Assembly: GCF_032598905.1 (NCBI RefSeq)
Contig: NZ_CP122458.1
Span: 6,907,001-6,971,000 of the forward strand
Reading direction: 5' to 3'
DNA length: 64,000 nt
DNA from: Streptomyces sp. 11x1
GTDB taxonomy: Bacteria > Actinomycetota > Actinomycetes > Streptomycetales > Streptomycetaceae
Part shown: in pieces, positions 56,051-64,000 of the stretch
How positions within the stretch are numbered: the stretch's first letter is position 1
Layout of the letters: the number at the start of each line of letters is the position of its first letter
The notes under the pieces: generated by a model
Database searches by the model: none
What the model was told of the DNA's origin: nothing
The model's input: only the letters and a program-made list of their open reading frames with translations
Translations under genes and position numbers: made by a program

Positions 56051-56213
56051 CTGGGGTTCTGCGGAGCCAGGGGTGCCCTCGGCGCCCTCAGCTGATGCTA
56101 GGCGAGGGCGAGGTTTCGCTCACCGGCGCTTGCAGGGTGCCGCCTGCGCCCACCTGTGCCGCCCCAGCGGCACGACTGCCCGCAGCTGAGTGCGGCGGGG
56201 TGGGCCCCTGCGC

Positions 56214-56236
56214 CAGGGGTGCGGGGAACTGCGCGG
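56214..56236 (+). repeat. dispersed 25-bp repeat, variant copy
   Basis: CAGGGGTGCGGGGAACTGCG then CGG: one substitution from the other copies in the first 20 bases, then diverging. Confidence 0.65.
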
Positions 56237-56314
56237 GCGACTACGTACCTGCCGCAGTCGCCGCACAAGCTCAGCGCCCGAGCCATTGGGCGGCCCTGGC
56301 CGACGTGCACATGA

Positions 56315-56357
56315 CGAAGGGCCCCTGTCCGGTGATGAACCGGACAGGGGCCCTTCG
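56315..56357 (-). terminator. terminator of the glycerophosphotransferase gene
   Basis: A 19-bp perfect stem, CGAAGGGCCCCTGTCCGGT with its complement, around GATGA, 14 bases past the stop of the minus-strand gene at 56371. Confidence 0.88.
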
Positions 56358-56370
56358 TCGCTGCTGGCCG

Positions 56371-58440
56371 TCAGGCCAGGGCCTCCGTCGGTTCGCCCTC
56401 CGACAGTTCGTCGCTCGACTCCCGCGCCTTCCGGGGCGCCGGAACCTCGTCGGCGAGACGGGAGTCCATGCGGGCGCGACGGTCGTCGGCCTTGGCGCAG
56501 AGGGCCTTCACCGCGAGATCGAAGCGGACCAGCGAGGGCGGGTCCGAAGGGCCGAGCAACTGCTCCTTGAGCTCGGCGCGGGCCTGCGCGAAACGGTCCT
56601 TCTCGGGGTTGCGCACCGACTCCAGCAGCGCCGGCACCCCGCCCGCCTTGGGCGTCAGCACGACACCCGCCGAGACCGTCGGGAACGCCGCCCGGAACGC
56701 CACCTCCGGCAGCCCGGACGTGTTGGCGACCGAGTACGGCTTCTCGCTCGACAGCCAGTCGGAGACCACCGACGAGACATCGCTGATCAGCAGGTCCGAC
56801 GCGTTGAAGCAGGCGAAGATCGCGGGCCGCGCCTCGGTGATGATCCGGTGCTCCCACTCCGGGAAGGACGCCCAGTACGCCTTCTCCCAGGCCAGCGTCG
56901 CCTCGGCGATGGCCGCCTCACGGTCCCCGCTCGGCGTGCCCTGCAGCAGCATCCGCTCCATCTCGTCCGCGCTGGACCGGAACGACGTCGAGGTCAGCTT
57001 GTCCAACTCGGCCGTACGGCGAGCGAGTTCGGTGGCGGCCTCGGCGCCGGGGCGAGCCCCGGACCGCTTGGTGTTGGCCTCCCGGATCATCGCCATGATC
57101 CGCTCGTTCGCGGCACCCGCGCGCGGGTCGACCGAGCCGGTCATCGGGTGCGGCTTGTACAGCAGCCGGACCTTGTCGTCGGCGAGGAGCTGCCGGACGA
57201 TGTTCTCGCCGGCCAGGACCACGGACGTGTTGCCGGGGTTGCCGTCCCAGCCCTCCCAGGTGGGGGCGTAGAGGACGGTGGTGTACGTGCCGGTCGGCGG
57301 GCCCGCGTACGGGCGGATCGGCGCCAGCTGCGGGCGGCCGACCTCGACGATGTCCTTGTCCTCCACGCCGACCTCGGCGAGCGCGTACCGCTCGCGCGCC
57401 GCGGGACCGGCGACCCACACCTCGTCGTACGCCTTGGCGTACGGGTTGCAGGAGGAGAGCTTGTCGCTCTCGCCGTGGTTGATGAAGGCGTGCTTGATCG
57501 TGGGGATGCGCAGCACCTGGGAGGTCTTCGCGGCGTTGGCCGGGTGCAGCATCATCTTCAGCGTCGAGTTCTCCAGGGAGAACATCGTCGAGACCTTCGG
57601 GAAGCAGATGACCGGGACGTCCGTGGCGTCGATCTTCTGCACCATGAAGCGTTCACGCAGCACGATCAGCGGCTTCTCCAGCTGGGAGAGCGTGGAGAGC
57701 CACATGTTCGCCTGGTAGGCCGACGTCGTACCGCCGGAGAAGTACATCGCGGTGGTCGGCCGGTAGTCGGCGAGCCACCGGTCCAGCCAGTCCATGACCT
57801 GCTGCTCGCTCTTCGCGCGCTTCTTCGGCAGCAGCCAGGTCGCGAGGTGGACGGTGCCCAGGACGAGCAGGGCGAGCCCGGTGCCGGCGCCGGCGAAGCC
57901 CCAGCGGGCGTCCTGCGTGGCCGCGGTGAGCATCAGGCCGGCCGTGACGGGCAGCGAGAAGGTCAGCAGCCGGTGGGCCTGGCGGCGGGCCAGGATGCGC
58001 GGCGGGGCGGCCGTCAGACGCAGCTCGGATGCGTCGACGTTGCGGGTGACGATCGGCAGGGTCCGGGTTCGGCGGACCAGCACCGAGACGGCCTGGCAGG
58101 CGAAGTGCAGCGCGTAGAAGGCGATCAGGGCGACCAGGAGGGGCGCCTGCTCGCGCTGCGCATCGACGCCGTCGATGCGCAGCAGCCCCACCAGGATCAG
58201 CATGTCGCGCAGCAGCTGGCGCACCAGCGCGTCGAAGCGGACCTTGCTCAGCAGCGCGAGCAGTCCGGGATCCCGGTACTGGAGGAACGTGTCCAGGAGG
58301 AGGCCCGCCGCGCCGGCGGCGACGAACACCGGGATGTTCGGCAGCAGTGCGGAGGCGATCTGGGCCGTGAAGAGCGCGAACATCGCGATCAGCGCTGACA
58401 GCTGCGCGATGCGGCGGGGTGCGAGGCCTGCGGAGGGCAC
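56371..58440 (-). CDS. TagF/TagB-like CDP-glycerol glycerophosphotransferase family protein
   Basis: A 689-residue protein. The N-terminal 230 residues hold several membrane helices (IAQLSALIAMFALFTAQIASALL, LLVALIAFYALHFACQAV, LLTFSLPVTAGLMLTAA, and GFAGAGTGLALLVLGTVHL). The C-terminal part is a GT-B transferase with FINHGESDKLSS, VAGPAARERY, VLYAPTWEGWDGN, RLLYKPHPMTGS and LLISDVSSVVSDWLSSEKPY, the CDP-glycerol transferase signature. These build phosphodiester-linked wall polymers. From memory, the S. coelicolor equivalent near here (SCO2592) takes part in spore wall glycopolymer synthesis with the Mre-associated complex. Likely one-gene unit. Confidence 0.85.
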   Translation of the reverse strand: MPSAGLAPRRIAQLSALIAMFALFTAQIASALLPNIPVFVAAGAAGLLLDTFLQYRDPGLLALLSKVRFDALVRQLLRDMLILVGLLRIDGVDAQREQAPLLVALIAFYALHFACQAVSVLVRRTRTLPIVTRNVDASELRLTAAPPRILARRQAHRLLTFSLPVTAGLMLTAATQDARWGFAGAGTGLALLVLGTVHLATWLLPKKRAKSEQQVMDWLDRWLADYRPTTAMYFSGGTTSAYQANMWLSTLSQLEKPLIVLRERFMVQKIDATDVPVICFPKVSTMFSLENSTLKMMLHPANAAKTSQVLRIPTIKHAFINHGESDKLSSCNPYAKAYDEVWVAGPAARERYALAEVGVEDKDIVEVGRPQLAPIRPYAGPPTGTYTTVLYAPTWEGWDGNPGNTSVVLAGENIVRQLLADDKVRLLYKPHPMTGSVDPRAGAANERIMAMIREANTKRSGARPGAEAATELARRTAELDKLTSTSFRSSADEMERMLLQGTPSGDREAAIAEATLAWEKAYWASFPEWEHRIITEARPAIFACFNASDLLISDVSSVVSDWLSSEKPYSVANTSGLPEVAFRAAFPTVSAGVVLTPKAGGVPALLESVRNPEKDRFAQARAELKEQLLGPSDPPSLVRFDLAVKALCAKADDRRARMDSRLADEVPAPRKARESSDELSEGEPTEALA

Positions 58441-58762
58441 GGGCTGGGCTCCTGCGGAGGGTGCGACGGACGAAGGGGGGAAGGTGAGTCTTGGGGGTGG
58501 CCTGAGGAGGCCGATCCCTGACCGTATGACCTAGGGAGGCCGGCGAGCAATCTCCCGCGAGGGCAATAGCCGCTAGTCGGACAAAACGCTTGGAACCTTG
58601 AGCGACGTCACACCATCTCCTCATAAAGGGCTCCGAGCCCGACCGGCCCTTCCGCCCGGGGCCCGCCCGTCCGCCCCTCGAAATGAGAACGCGTCCGGAC
58701 CGCCCGCTCCCGTAGATTGCGCAGTGCACACACCGGGCTGGTTCGGAACATTGGGGATACAG
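58441..58762. other. divergent intergenic region, transferase/proB
   Basis: Upstream regions of the transferase (leftward) and proB (rightward). Nothing I can name as an operator; a modestly A-rich segment at 58575-58595 could hold a promoter. The frame upstream of proB is open, but the GTG at 58763 is the better start. Confidence 0.45.
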
Positions 58763-59890
58763 GTGTCAGCGGCAAGGCAGGGCGTGCGGGACGCGCACCG
58801 GATCGTGGTCAAGGTGGGCTCCTCGTCGCTGACGACGGCCTCCGGGGGCCTCGACGCGGACCGGGTGGACGCCCTGGTGGACGTCCTCGCCAGGGCCCGC
58901 AGCGGCGGCGAGCGGGAGATCGTGCTCGTCTCGTCCGGTGCCATCGCCGCCGGGCTCGCGCCCCTGGGCCTGCGCCGCCGACCCAAGGACCTCGCCCGGC
59001 AGCAGGCCGCCGCCAGCGTCGGCCAGGGCCTGCTGGTGGCCCGCTACACGGCCTCCTGCGCCCGGTACGGCATCCGGGTCGGCCAGGTGCTCCTGACCTC
59101 CGACGACATGAGCCGCCGGGCCCACCACCGCAACGCCTCCCGCACCCTCGACAAGCTCCTCGCGATGGGTGCGCTGCCCGTCGTCAACGAGAACGACACC
59201 GTCGCCACGGACGAGATCCGCTTCGGCGACAACGACCGCCTCGCCGCCCTCGTCGCCCACCTCGTCCGGGCGGACCTGCTGGTCCTGCTGTCGGACGTGG
59301 ACGGCGTGTACGACGGCGACCCCGGCAAGCGCGGCACGTCGCGGATAGCGGAGGTACGGGGCCCCGAGGACCTCGCGCACGTGGAGATCGGCAGCGCCGG
59401 CAAGGCGGGCGTCGGCACCGGCGGCATGGTCACCAAGGTCGAGGCGGCCGGGATCGCCACCGGCGCGGGCGTCCCCGTGGTCCTGACCAGCGCCGTCCAC
59501 GCGGCGGACGCCCTCTCCGGCGGCGACACCGGCACGTACTTCCACCCCACCGGCAAGCGGTCCGCCGACCGGCTGCTGTGGCTCCAGCACGCCTCCACCC
59601 CGCAGGGCGCGCTCGTCCTCGACGAGGGCGCCGTCCGCGCGGTCGTCGAGCGGCGTACGTCACTGCTGCCGGCCGGCATCGCGGCCGTCGAGGGCGACTT
59701 CACCGCCGGTGACCCCGTCGAGCTGCGCGACGGCACGGGCCGGGCGGTCGCGCGCGGACTGGTGAACTTCGACGCCAAGGAGATCCCCCAGCTGATCGGC
59801 CGCTCGACCCGGGAACTGGCGCGCGAGCTGGGTCCCGCGTACGAACGAGAGGTCGTACACAGGGACGACCTCGTCCTCCTGCGTCCCTGA
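58763..59890 (+). CDS. proB: glutamate 5-kinase
   Basis: First step of proline synthesis: phosphorylates glutamate to gamma-glutamyl phosphate. The 375-residue product has the kinase domain (HRIVVKVGSSSLTTASGGLD, SSGAIAAGL, LPVVNENDTVATDEIRFGDND, LLSDVDGVYDGDP, GTGGMVTKVEAA) and a C-terminal PUA domain (DEGAVRAVVERRTSLLPAGI, RGLVNFDAKEIPQLIG). GTG 58763 has GGGGA 6 bases upstream. Forms a unit with the gene at 60058 and proA. Confidence 0.95.
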   Translation: MSAARQGVRDAHRIVVKVGSSSLTTASGGLDADRVDALVDVLARARSGGEREIVLVSSGAIAAGLAPLGLRRRPKDLARQQAAASVGQGLLVARYTASCARYGIRVGQVLLTSDDMSRRAHHRNASRTLDKLLAMGALPVVNENDTVATDEIRFGDNDRLAALVAHLVRADLLVLLSDVDGVYDGDPGKRGTSRIAEVRGPEDLAHVEIGSAGKAGVGTGGMVTKVEAAGIATGAGVPVVLTSAVHAADALSGGDTGTYFHPTGKRSADRLLWLQHASTPQGALVLDEGAVRAVVERRTSLLPAGIAAVEGDFTAGDPVELRDGTGRAVARGLVNFDAKEIPQLIGRSTRELARELGPAYEREVVHRDDLVLLRP

Positions 59891-60057
59891 CCAGCGGCCC
59901 CCCGGGAGGGCCCGGAGCACGCGCCCCGGCGGTGCGCGTTCCGTAAAACCGCCACGCGAAGCCCCCTGAGCCTGCTCAACTTTGTCTCAGGGAGATTCCG
60001 CAGGACCCCTTGCACGACCCATTGACGAGGCACGACATCGTTGCGAAGGAGGCCGTC

Positions 60058-60534
60058 GTGAGACGAGTGCGCCCCGGGGCCGCGGCGTCCCGTGGTGGTG
60101 GTTCCTCCCGTGCGGCCGGCGAGGAGCGGACGCTGACCAGCGTCGCCGCCTCGGACACGTACGAGGGCGACAGCGTCGAGAGGCCGCAGGACCTGCCCCG
60201 GCTGTGGCACGTCACGCTGAGCCTCTCCGGACCCGAGGCCCCCCTCAAGGAGGTGCGGCGCGGACTCGAACAGCTCGCCCACGACCACCCCTTCCTGCTG
60301 ACCAGCCGCTACGCCCACGACCACGCCGAGATCCGCTACTGGGAGGAGGCCCGCGACCTCCACGACGCGGCCGCCGTAGCCCTGCGCCTGTGGGGTGAAC
60401 ACCGCCGGACGGCCGGGCTGCCGCCCTGGGAGATCGTCGGCCTGGAGGTCATCGACCGCCAGACGTACCACCAGCGCATCGCCGAGGGCTACGGACCCGC
60501 CCCCGCCACACACGTAGGGGTCCACCCGTACTGA
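60058..60534 (+). CDS. conserved hypothetical protein between proB and proA
   Basis: A 158-residue soluble protein starting at GTG 60058 with AAGGAGG 5 bases upstream. A disordered Arg/Gly/Ser start of about 45 residues, then LPRLWHVTLSLSGPEAPLKEVRRGLEQLAHDHPFLLTSRYAHDHAEIRYWEEARDLHDAAAVALRLW and a WEIVGLEVIDRQTYHQRI end. The His/Asp-rich helix (AHDHAEIRYWEE) might bind metal. It resembles a widespread streptomycete protein without known function. Position between proB and proA may be incidental. Confidence 0.7.
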   Translation: MRRVRPGAAASRGGGSSRAAGEERTLTSVAASDTYEGDSVERPQDLPRLWHVTLSLSGPEAPLKEVRRGLEQLAHDHPFLLTSRYAHDHAEIRYWEEARDLHDAAAVALRLWGEHRRTAGLPPWEIVGLEVIDRQTYHQRIAEGYGPAPATHVGVHPY

Positions 60535-60636
60535 CCTCCCGCGCACCAGTCCCGCCGGAAACGCGTCCTTCGCCCGGGTGTCTCGCGCTGTGGAACACGC
60601 GAGGGGCGCCTCCGCCGGGCGGACTACCCTTCCTGT

Positions 60637-61923
60637 ATGACCTCGCTCTCGCCGTACGACTCCATGACGCCGGTCACCCGGGCCGCCTACCGCGCCAAGG
60701 CCGCCGCCGCCGACCTCGCGCCGCTCCCGCGCGCCGACAAGGACGACGCGCTGCTCGCCATCGCCGACGCCCTGGAAGTCCGTACGAGTGAAATCGTCGA
60801 GGCCAACGCCAAGGACATCGACAAGGCCCGGGAGGCCGGTACCAGCGAGGCGATCATCGACCGGCTGACGCTCACCCCGGAGCGGATCCGCGCCATCGCC
60901 GCCGACGTCCGCGACGTCGCAGCGCTGCCCGACCCGGTCGGCGAGGTCGTGCGCGGCTCCACCCTCCCCAACGGCATCGACCTGCGCCAGGTCCGCGTCC
61001 CGCTCGGCGTCGTCGGCATCATCTACGAGGCCCGCCCGAACGTGACCGTGGACGCGGCGGCCCTGTGCCTGAAGTCCGGCAACGCGGTCCTGCTGCGCGG
61101 CTCCTCCTCCGCCTACGAGTCCAACACCGCCCTCGTACGCGTCCTGCGGGACGCCGTCGGCGGCGCGGGGCTGCCCGCCGACGCCGTCCAGCTCGTCCCC
61201 GGCGAGAGCCGCGAGTCTGTGCGCGAGCTGATGCGCGCCCGCGGCCTGGTCGACGTGCTCATCCCGCGCGGCGGCGCCTCCCTGATCCGCACGGTCGTCG
61301 AGGAGTCCACCGTCCCGGTGATCGAGACCGGCACCGGCAACTGCCACGTCTACGTCGACGCGAACGCCGACCTCGACACGGCCGTCGAGATCCTGATCAA
61401 CTCCAAGGCCCACCGCGTCAGCGTCTGCAACGCCGCCGAGACCCTCCTCGTCCACCAGGACATCGCCCCCGAGTTCCTGCCCCGCGCCCTCGACGCGCTC
61501 GCCGACGCCGGGGTCACCGTCCACGCCGACGACCGGGTCATGGCCTACGCCAAGGACTCCCGGGCCACGGTCATCGAGGCCACCACGGAGGACTGGGAGA
61601 CCGAGTACCTGTCGTACGACATCGCCGCCGCCGTGGTCGACTCGCTCGACCGGGCCGTGGAGCACATCCGGCTGTGGAGCTCCGGCCACACCGAGGCCAT
61701 CGTGACGACCTCCCAGCAGGCCGCCCGCCGCTTCACCCAGCTGGTCGACTCCACGACGGTCGCCGTCAACGCCTCGACCCGCTTCACCGACGGCGGTCAG
61801 TTCGGATTCGGCGCCGAGATCGGCATCTCCACGCAGAAGCTGCACGCCCGCGGCCCGATGGGCCTACCCGAGCTGACCAGCACGAAGTACATCGTCACCG
61901 GTGACGGACACGTCCGACGCTAG
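60637..61923 (+). CDS. proA: gamma-glutamyl phosphate reductase
   Basis: Second step of proline synthesis: NADPH-dependent reduction of gamma-glutamyl phosphate to the semialdehyde. The 428-residue aldehyde-dehydrogenase-like protein has [68 protein letters not shown], the catalytic cysteine in [16 protein letters not shown], and the end [30 protein letters not shown]. Full length. Confidence 0.96.
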   Translation: MTSLSPYDSMTPVTRAAYRAKAAAADLAPLPRADKDDALLAIADALEVRTSEIVEANAKDIDKAREAGTSEAIIDRLTLTPERIRAIAADVRDVAALPDPVGEVVRGSTLPNGIDLRQVRVPLGVVGIIYEARPNVTVDAAALCLKSGNAVLLRGSSSAYESNTALVRVLRDAVGGAGLPADAVQLVPGESRESVRELMRARGLVDVLIPRGGASLIRTVVEESTVPVIETGTGNCHVYVDANADLDTAVEILINSKAHRVSVCNAAETLLVHQDIAPEFLPRALDALADAGVTVHADDRVMAYAKDSRATVIEATTEDWETEYLSYDIAAAVVDSLDRAVEHIRLWSSGHTEAIVTTSQQAARRFTQLVDSTTVAVNASTRFTDGGQFGFGAEIGISTQKLHARGPMGLPELTSTKYIVTGDGHVRR

Positions 61924-62045
61924 ATGCGGGCCCGCCCGTGGGGGCGTCGGTCCGTTCCTGTGAACAGCCTGGCGCCCGGCCCGCCCAACGGATGAATTTC
62001 CTTACCGTCTGCCCAAATTGACCACCCCGGTCTACTCTGGATCCT

Positions 62046-62648
62046 GTGCCGGAGGACGTGGGGGGCACGCCGTTCCCTGACGGCTGGGAGCCCGACGACG
62101 ACCGCGACCGCGGGGGTATGGACGAAGAGTTCGCCTCCGTGGTCTTCGACGAGGACTTCGTCCGGGCGGCCGTGGTCCATGAGCCGACCGCGGTCGAACG
62201 TCTGCTCGCAGCGGCGGAGGCCCGGGCCGCCGCCCAGGAGGCCGAGGCCCGCCGGGCCCACCGCAGAGGCGTACGCGGCGACGACGACCGTCACGACGAC
62301 GGCTTCGGCCCGGACGGCCCCAGGTTCGGCCACGGCCGCGACGACGACCTGGACGACTACGACGACACCGAGATCCTGGAGGGCCGCTACGGCCCCGACG
62401 GGCCCTACGGCAGGCCGTACGACAAGCAGACCCGCTGGCACCGGCCCGTCGCCTGGATCCTCGCCCTCGTGATGGGCATCGGCATGGTCGCGCTGGCCTT
62501 CACAGCGGTCTACCGGGGCGCCTCCGCCGGCCGGGGCGAGACCCCGCCGCCCGCGACCAGCGGCGTCGAACAGAATCCCCCGACCGGGCCCTCCGCCTCC
62601 GCCGACTATTCCCCGCCGGCGGTCTCCGCCGACCCCCGCTTGCCCTGA
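62046..62648 (+). CDS. single-pass membrane protein with SVVFDE motif, first of a pair
   Basis: A 200-residue protein starting at GTG 62046. The cytoplasmic part has EEFASVVFDEDFVRAAVVHEPTAVERL, then an Ala/Arg/Glu helix and an Asp-rich stretch (DDDLDDYDDTEILEGRYG). A helix near 138-157 (WILALVMGIGMVALAFTAVY) and a short Ser/Pro-rich outer tail complete it. The motif is shared with the next gene. From memory the S. coelicolor protein in this place (SCO2584) was linked to MreB and spore wall synthesis; that link is recollection, not sequence evidence. Confidence 0.7.
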   Translation: MPEDVGGTPFPDGWEPDDDRDRGGMDEEFASVVFDEDFVRAAVVHEPTAVERLLAAAEARAAAQEAEARRAHRRGVRGDDDRHDDGFGPDGPRFGHGRDDDLDDYDDTEILEGRYGPDGPYGRPYDKQTRWHRPVAWILALVMGIGMVALAFTAVYRGASAGRGETPPPATSGVEQNPPTGPSASADYSPPAVSADPRLP

Positions 62649-62769
62649 CCGGGCCCCGTACGACCCAGGCCCGGCCGTCGGGCGACGCTGCGCGAACTGA
62701 TGAGGACCTGTCAGAACTTGTCGTGTACCAAGGCGTTTATCGAGGCTCCGGAAGACCTACTCTCCAAGT

Positions 62770-63834
62770 ATGGGCGGGCCAGGAAACCCACCTGAGGGGA
62801 CTCCCGAGGGCGCCCCCGGCGGTGGAGAGGACGAATACCGATCCGTCGTCTTCGACGAATCGTTCGTCCGCGCTGCCCGCCTGCAGGAGTTCTCCGCCCA
62901 GGAGCGCCTCTCCGACCACGCCCCGGCCGTACGCCGCCGCCCGCCCGTGCGCCGCGGCCTCTCCCGGCAGGCGCTGGTCCTCGTCCTGCTGATCGCCCTC
63001 GCCTTCGGCACCGCGATCTACATGGGTGTGCGCCACCCGTCCCGCACCCCGGCCGCCAAGCCCACCGAACCGCTCAGAATGACCGTGATTCCGCTGTCCC
63101 CGCAGTCCGCGGTGCCCGGCGCGGAGAACGCGGAGGCGCTGTACGCGCACAGTCCGGCCGCCCAGTTCCGGATCGGCGCCGAGGGCATCACGATGCCGGC
63201 CACGCGGCGCACCGCGCACTTCACCGACAGTCAGGTCGTGTCCGCGCTGACCATCGCCAAGGAGTACCTGGTCGCCTCCGCGCTCGACCCGGAGGTCCTC
63301 GGCGGCGGCACCGTCCAGCCCGTGCGGCGGCTGCTCGACTCAGAGCAGCTCGACCAGTTCGAGCAGAGTTTCGATCAGCCGGCGGCGGACGGGCGGCACG
63401 CCCCCACGGGCTGGCTGGTCCGCTTCGACCCCTCCCGGGCGGAACTCGCCGACCGCCGGATCCGCGTCCAGGGCACTCTCCAGACCGCCGAATTCGACTC
63501 CGGCACGCTGGAGGTCGTCGCCGCCCACACCCTCGTGTACGCGCTGCGGCCGGCCGGAGGCGAGGCCGACGCCTCGCTGTTCACCGTCCGGCGGGAACTG
63601 CACTTCCGCTTCGACCAGGACGACCTGCGCACCCACCGGGCCGAGGTCGTCGTCTCCTACGTCCAGGCCGGACCGCTGGCCTGCGCCGACGACGTCACCA
63701 ACCATCTGCGGCCGCTGCTGGCCGGGCAGACGGCGAAGGCAGGCGGGCCGTCCGCCGGGACCGACCCGTACAACACGGGCGCCGCCACCGCGCTGTGCGG
63801 GACCCTGGCGGAGAGTGCGCAGCCGAAGGTGTGA
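62770..63834 (+). CDS. single-pass membrane protein with SVVFDE motif and outer domain, second of a pair
   Basis: A 354-residue protein. The cytoplasmic part has DEYRSVVFDESFVRAARLQEFSAQERL, matching the motif of the preceding protein. A helix near 72-87 (ALVLVLLIALAFGTAIYM) leads to an outer domain of about 260 residues (PSRTPAAKPTEPLRMTVIPLSP through LAESAQPKV), including ITMPATRRTAHFTDSQVVSALTIAKEYLVAS and two cysteines far apart (LACADDV and ATALCGTL). Function unknown; the repeated motif in neighbours suggests both bind the same cytoplasmic partner. Start ATG 62770. Confidence 0.72.
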   Translation: MGGPGNPPEGTPEGAPGGGEDEYRSVVFDESFVRAARLQEFSAQERLSDHAPAVRRRPPVRRGLSRQALVLVLLIALAFGTAIYMGVRHPSRTPAAKPTEPLRMTVIPLSPQSAVPGAENAEALYAHSPAAQFRIGAEGITMPATRRTAHFTDSQVVSALTIAKEYLVASALDPEVLGGGTVQPVRRLLDSEQLDQFEQSFDQPAADGRHAPTGWLVRFDPSRAELADRRIRVQGTLQTAEFDSGTLEVVAAHTLVYALRPAGGEADASLFTVRRELHFRFDQDDLRTHRAEVVVSYVQAGPLACADDVTNHLRPLLAGQTAKAGGPSAGTDPYNTGAATALCGTLAESAQPKV

Positions 63835-63873
63835 GGCCGGGAGTGCGTTGGCGGGTGCGGGTGGGTGGGGCTT

Positions 63874-63897
63874 CTCGCGCAGTTCCCCGCGCCCCTG
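63874..63897 (-). repeat. dispersed 25-bp repeat, inverted copy at the right edge
   Basis: CTCGCGCAGTTCCCCGCGCC followed by CCTG, the complement of the other copies, just past the last gene and followed by CTGAAAAGC, as near copy 1. Confidence 0.8.
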
Positions 63898-64000
63898 AAA
63901 AGCAGGGGCTGCGCCCCATGCTTTTCGGCTTGCACCCCACCCACCCGCACCCGACCACCTACTCGTCGTCGCGCGGCCGGTCCTCCTGCGCGGTAGCCGC

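Larger units (their letters stand above)
56051..56370. other. intergenic stretch past the second MITE-like element
   Basis: No gene seen. Contains a variant dispersed repeat (56214-56236), GC-rich inverted repeats around 56135-56215, and the hairpin 56315-56357. Confidence 0.5.

Noticed and set aside
54254..56370. Prophage or integrative element at the IS region
   Set aside because: No integrase, att duplication, or phage genes; only an IS and a MITE-like element.
55879..58398. An 839-codon plus-strand frame opposite the glycerophosphotransferase
   Set aside because: Begins inside the MITE-like element and follows the antisense of a clear gene.
59044..61845. A 933-codon minus-strand frame across proB and proA
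   Set aside because: Runs through two certain genes and the gap between them; shadow frame.

Overview
The window looks like a piece of a Streptomyces chromosome. It is very GC-rich with strong G/C preference at third codon positions, uses many GTG starts, and carries a typical Streptomyces gene set: duplicated clpP, mreBCD with PBP2 and RodA, an RNase E with long disordered arms, and an iron superoxide dismutase behind a Nur-type operator. From memory, the order sodF - rpiB/nei - tig - clpP1/clpP2/clpX - valS/folC/ndk - mre cluster - radical SAM/DUF2344/rne - rplU/rpmA/obg - proB/proA follows the S. coelicolor SCO263x to SCO258x region, so this is core chromosome with a few accessory insertions.

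Layout. 1-9200: a small zinc-ribbon protein, sodF, two related amino-acid permeases (the second interrupted by an amber codon), bioY, an LPQTG surface protein and a large Ser/Thr kinase. 9200-18400: rpiB, nei, a MITE-like element abutting an Eis-like acetyltransferase, a SpoIIE-type phosphatase, an HD protein, an acyltransferase, small proteins, a lipoprotein, and tRNA-Gly and tRNA-Pro genes. 18500-24800: trigger factor and the clpP1-clpP2-clpX protease genes with a ClgR-type site, then a frameshifted small secreted gene and a Pro/Gly/Gln-rich membrane protein. 24900-38800: valS, folC, DUF4233, ndk, then mreB-mreC-mreD-(35-aa His-rich ORF)-PBP2-rodA, and a CYTH/CHAD protein. 38900-50300: a radical SAM protein and its usual DUF2344 and RNase E partners, separated by about 4 kb holding a broken collagen-like gene, a glycosyltransferase and a repetitive membrane protein. 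50500-64000: a phospholipase D-like exoprotein, rplU-rpmA-obg, an IS701-type insertion sequence nested against a second MITE-like element, a TagF-like glycerophosphotransferase, proB, a conserved hypothetical, proA, and two membrane proteins sharing a cytoplasmic motif.

How the parts connect. Clp proteolysis (tig, clpP1, clpP2, clpX) and sporulation cell-wall growth (mreBCD, PBP2, RodA, the TagF-like enzyme and the two end-of-window membrane proteins) are the main themes. Most transcription units end in strong GC-rich hairpins. A 25-bp dispersed intergenic sequence occurs at least seven times.

The most interesting irregularities are: (1) a collagen-like gene broken by short tandem duplications, including an 8-bp repeat tract, next to a divergent glycosyltransferase; (2) a 35-residue His-rich ORF translationally coupled to mreD inside the mre operon; (3) three mobile elements all placed at CTAG, one of them at the stop codon of the Eis-like gene; (4) two adjacent membrane proteins sharing a SVVFDE-type motif; (5) two other genes disrupted by single-base changes. 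No system that is clearly new to science is proven here; the candidates are listed with tests.
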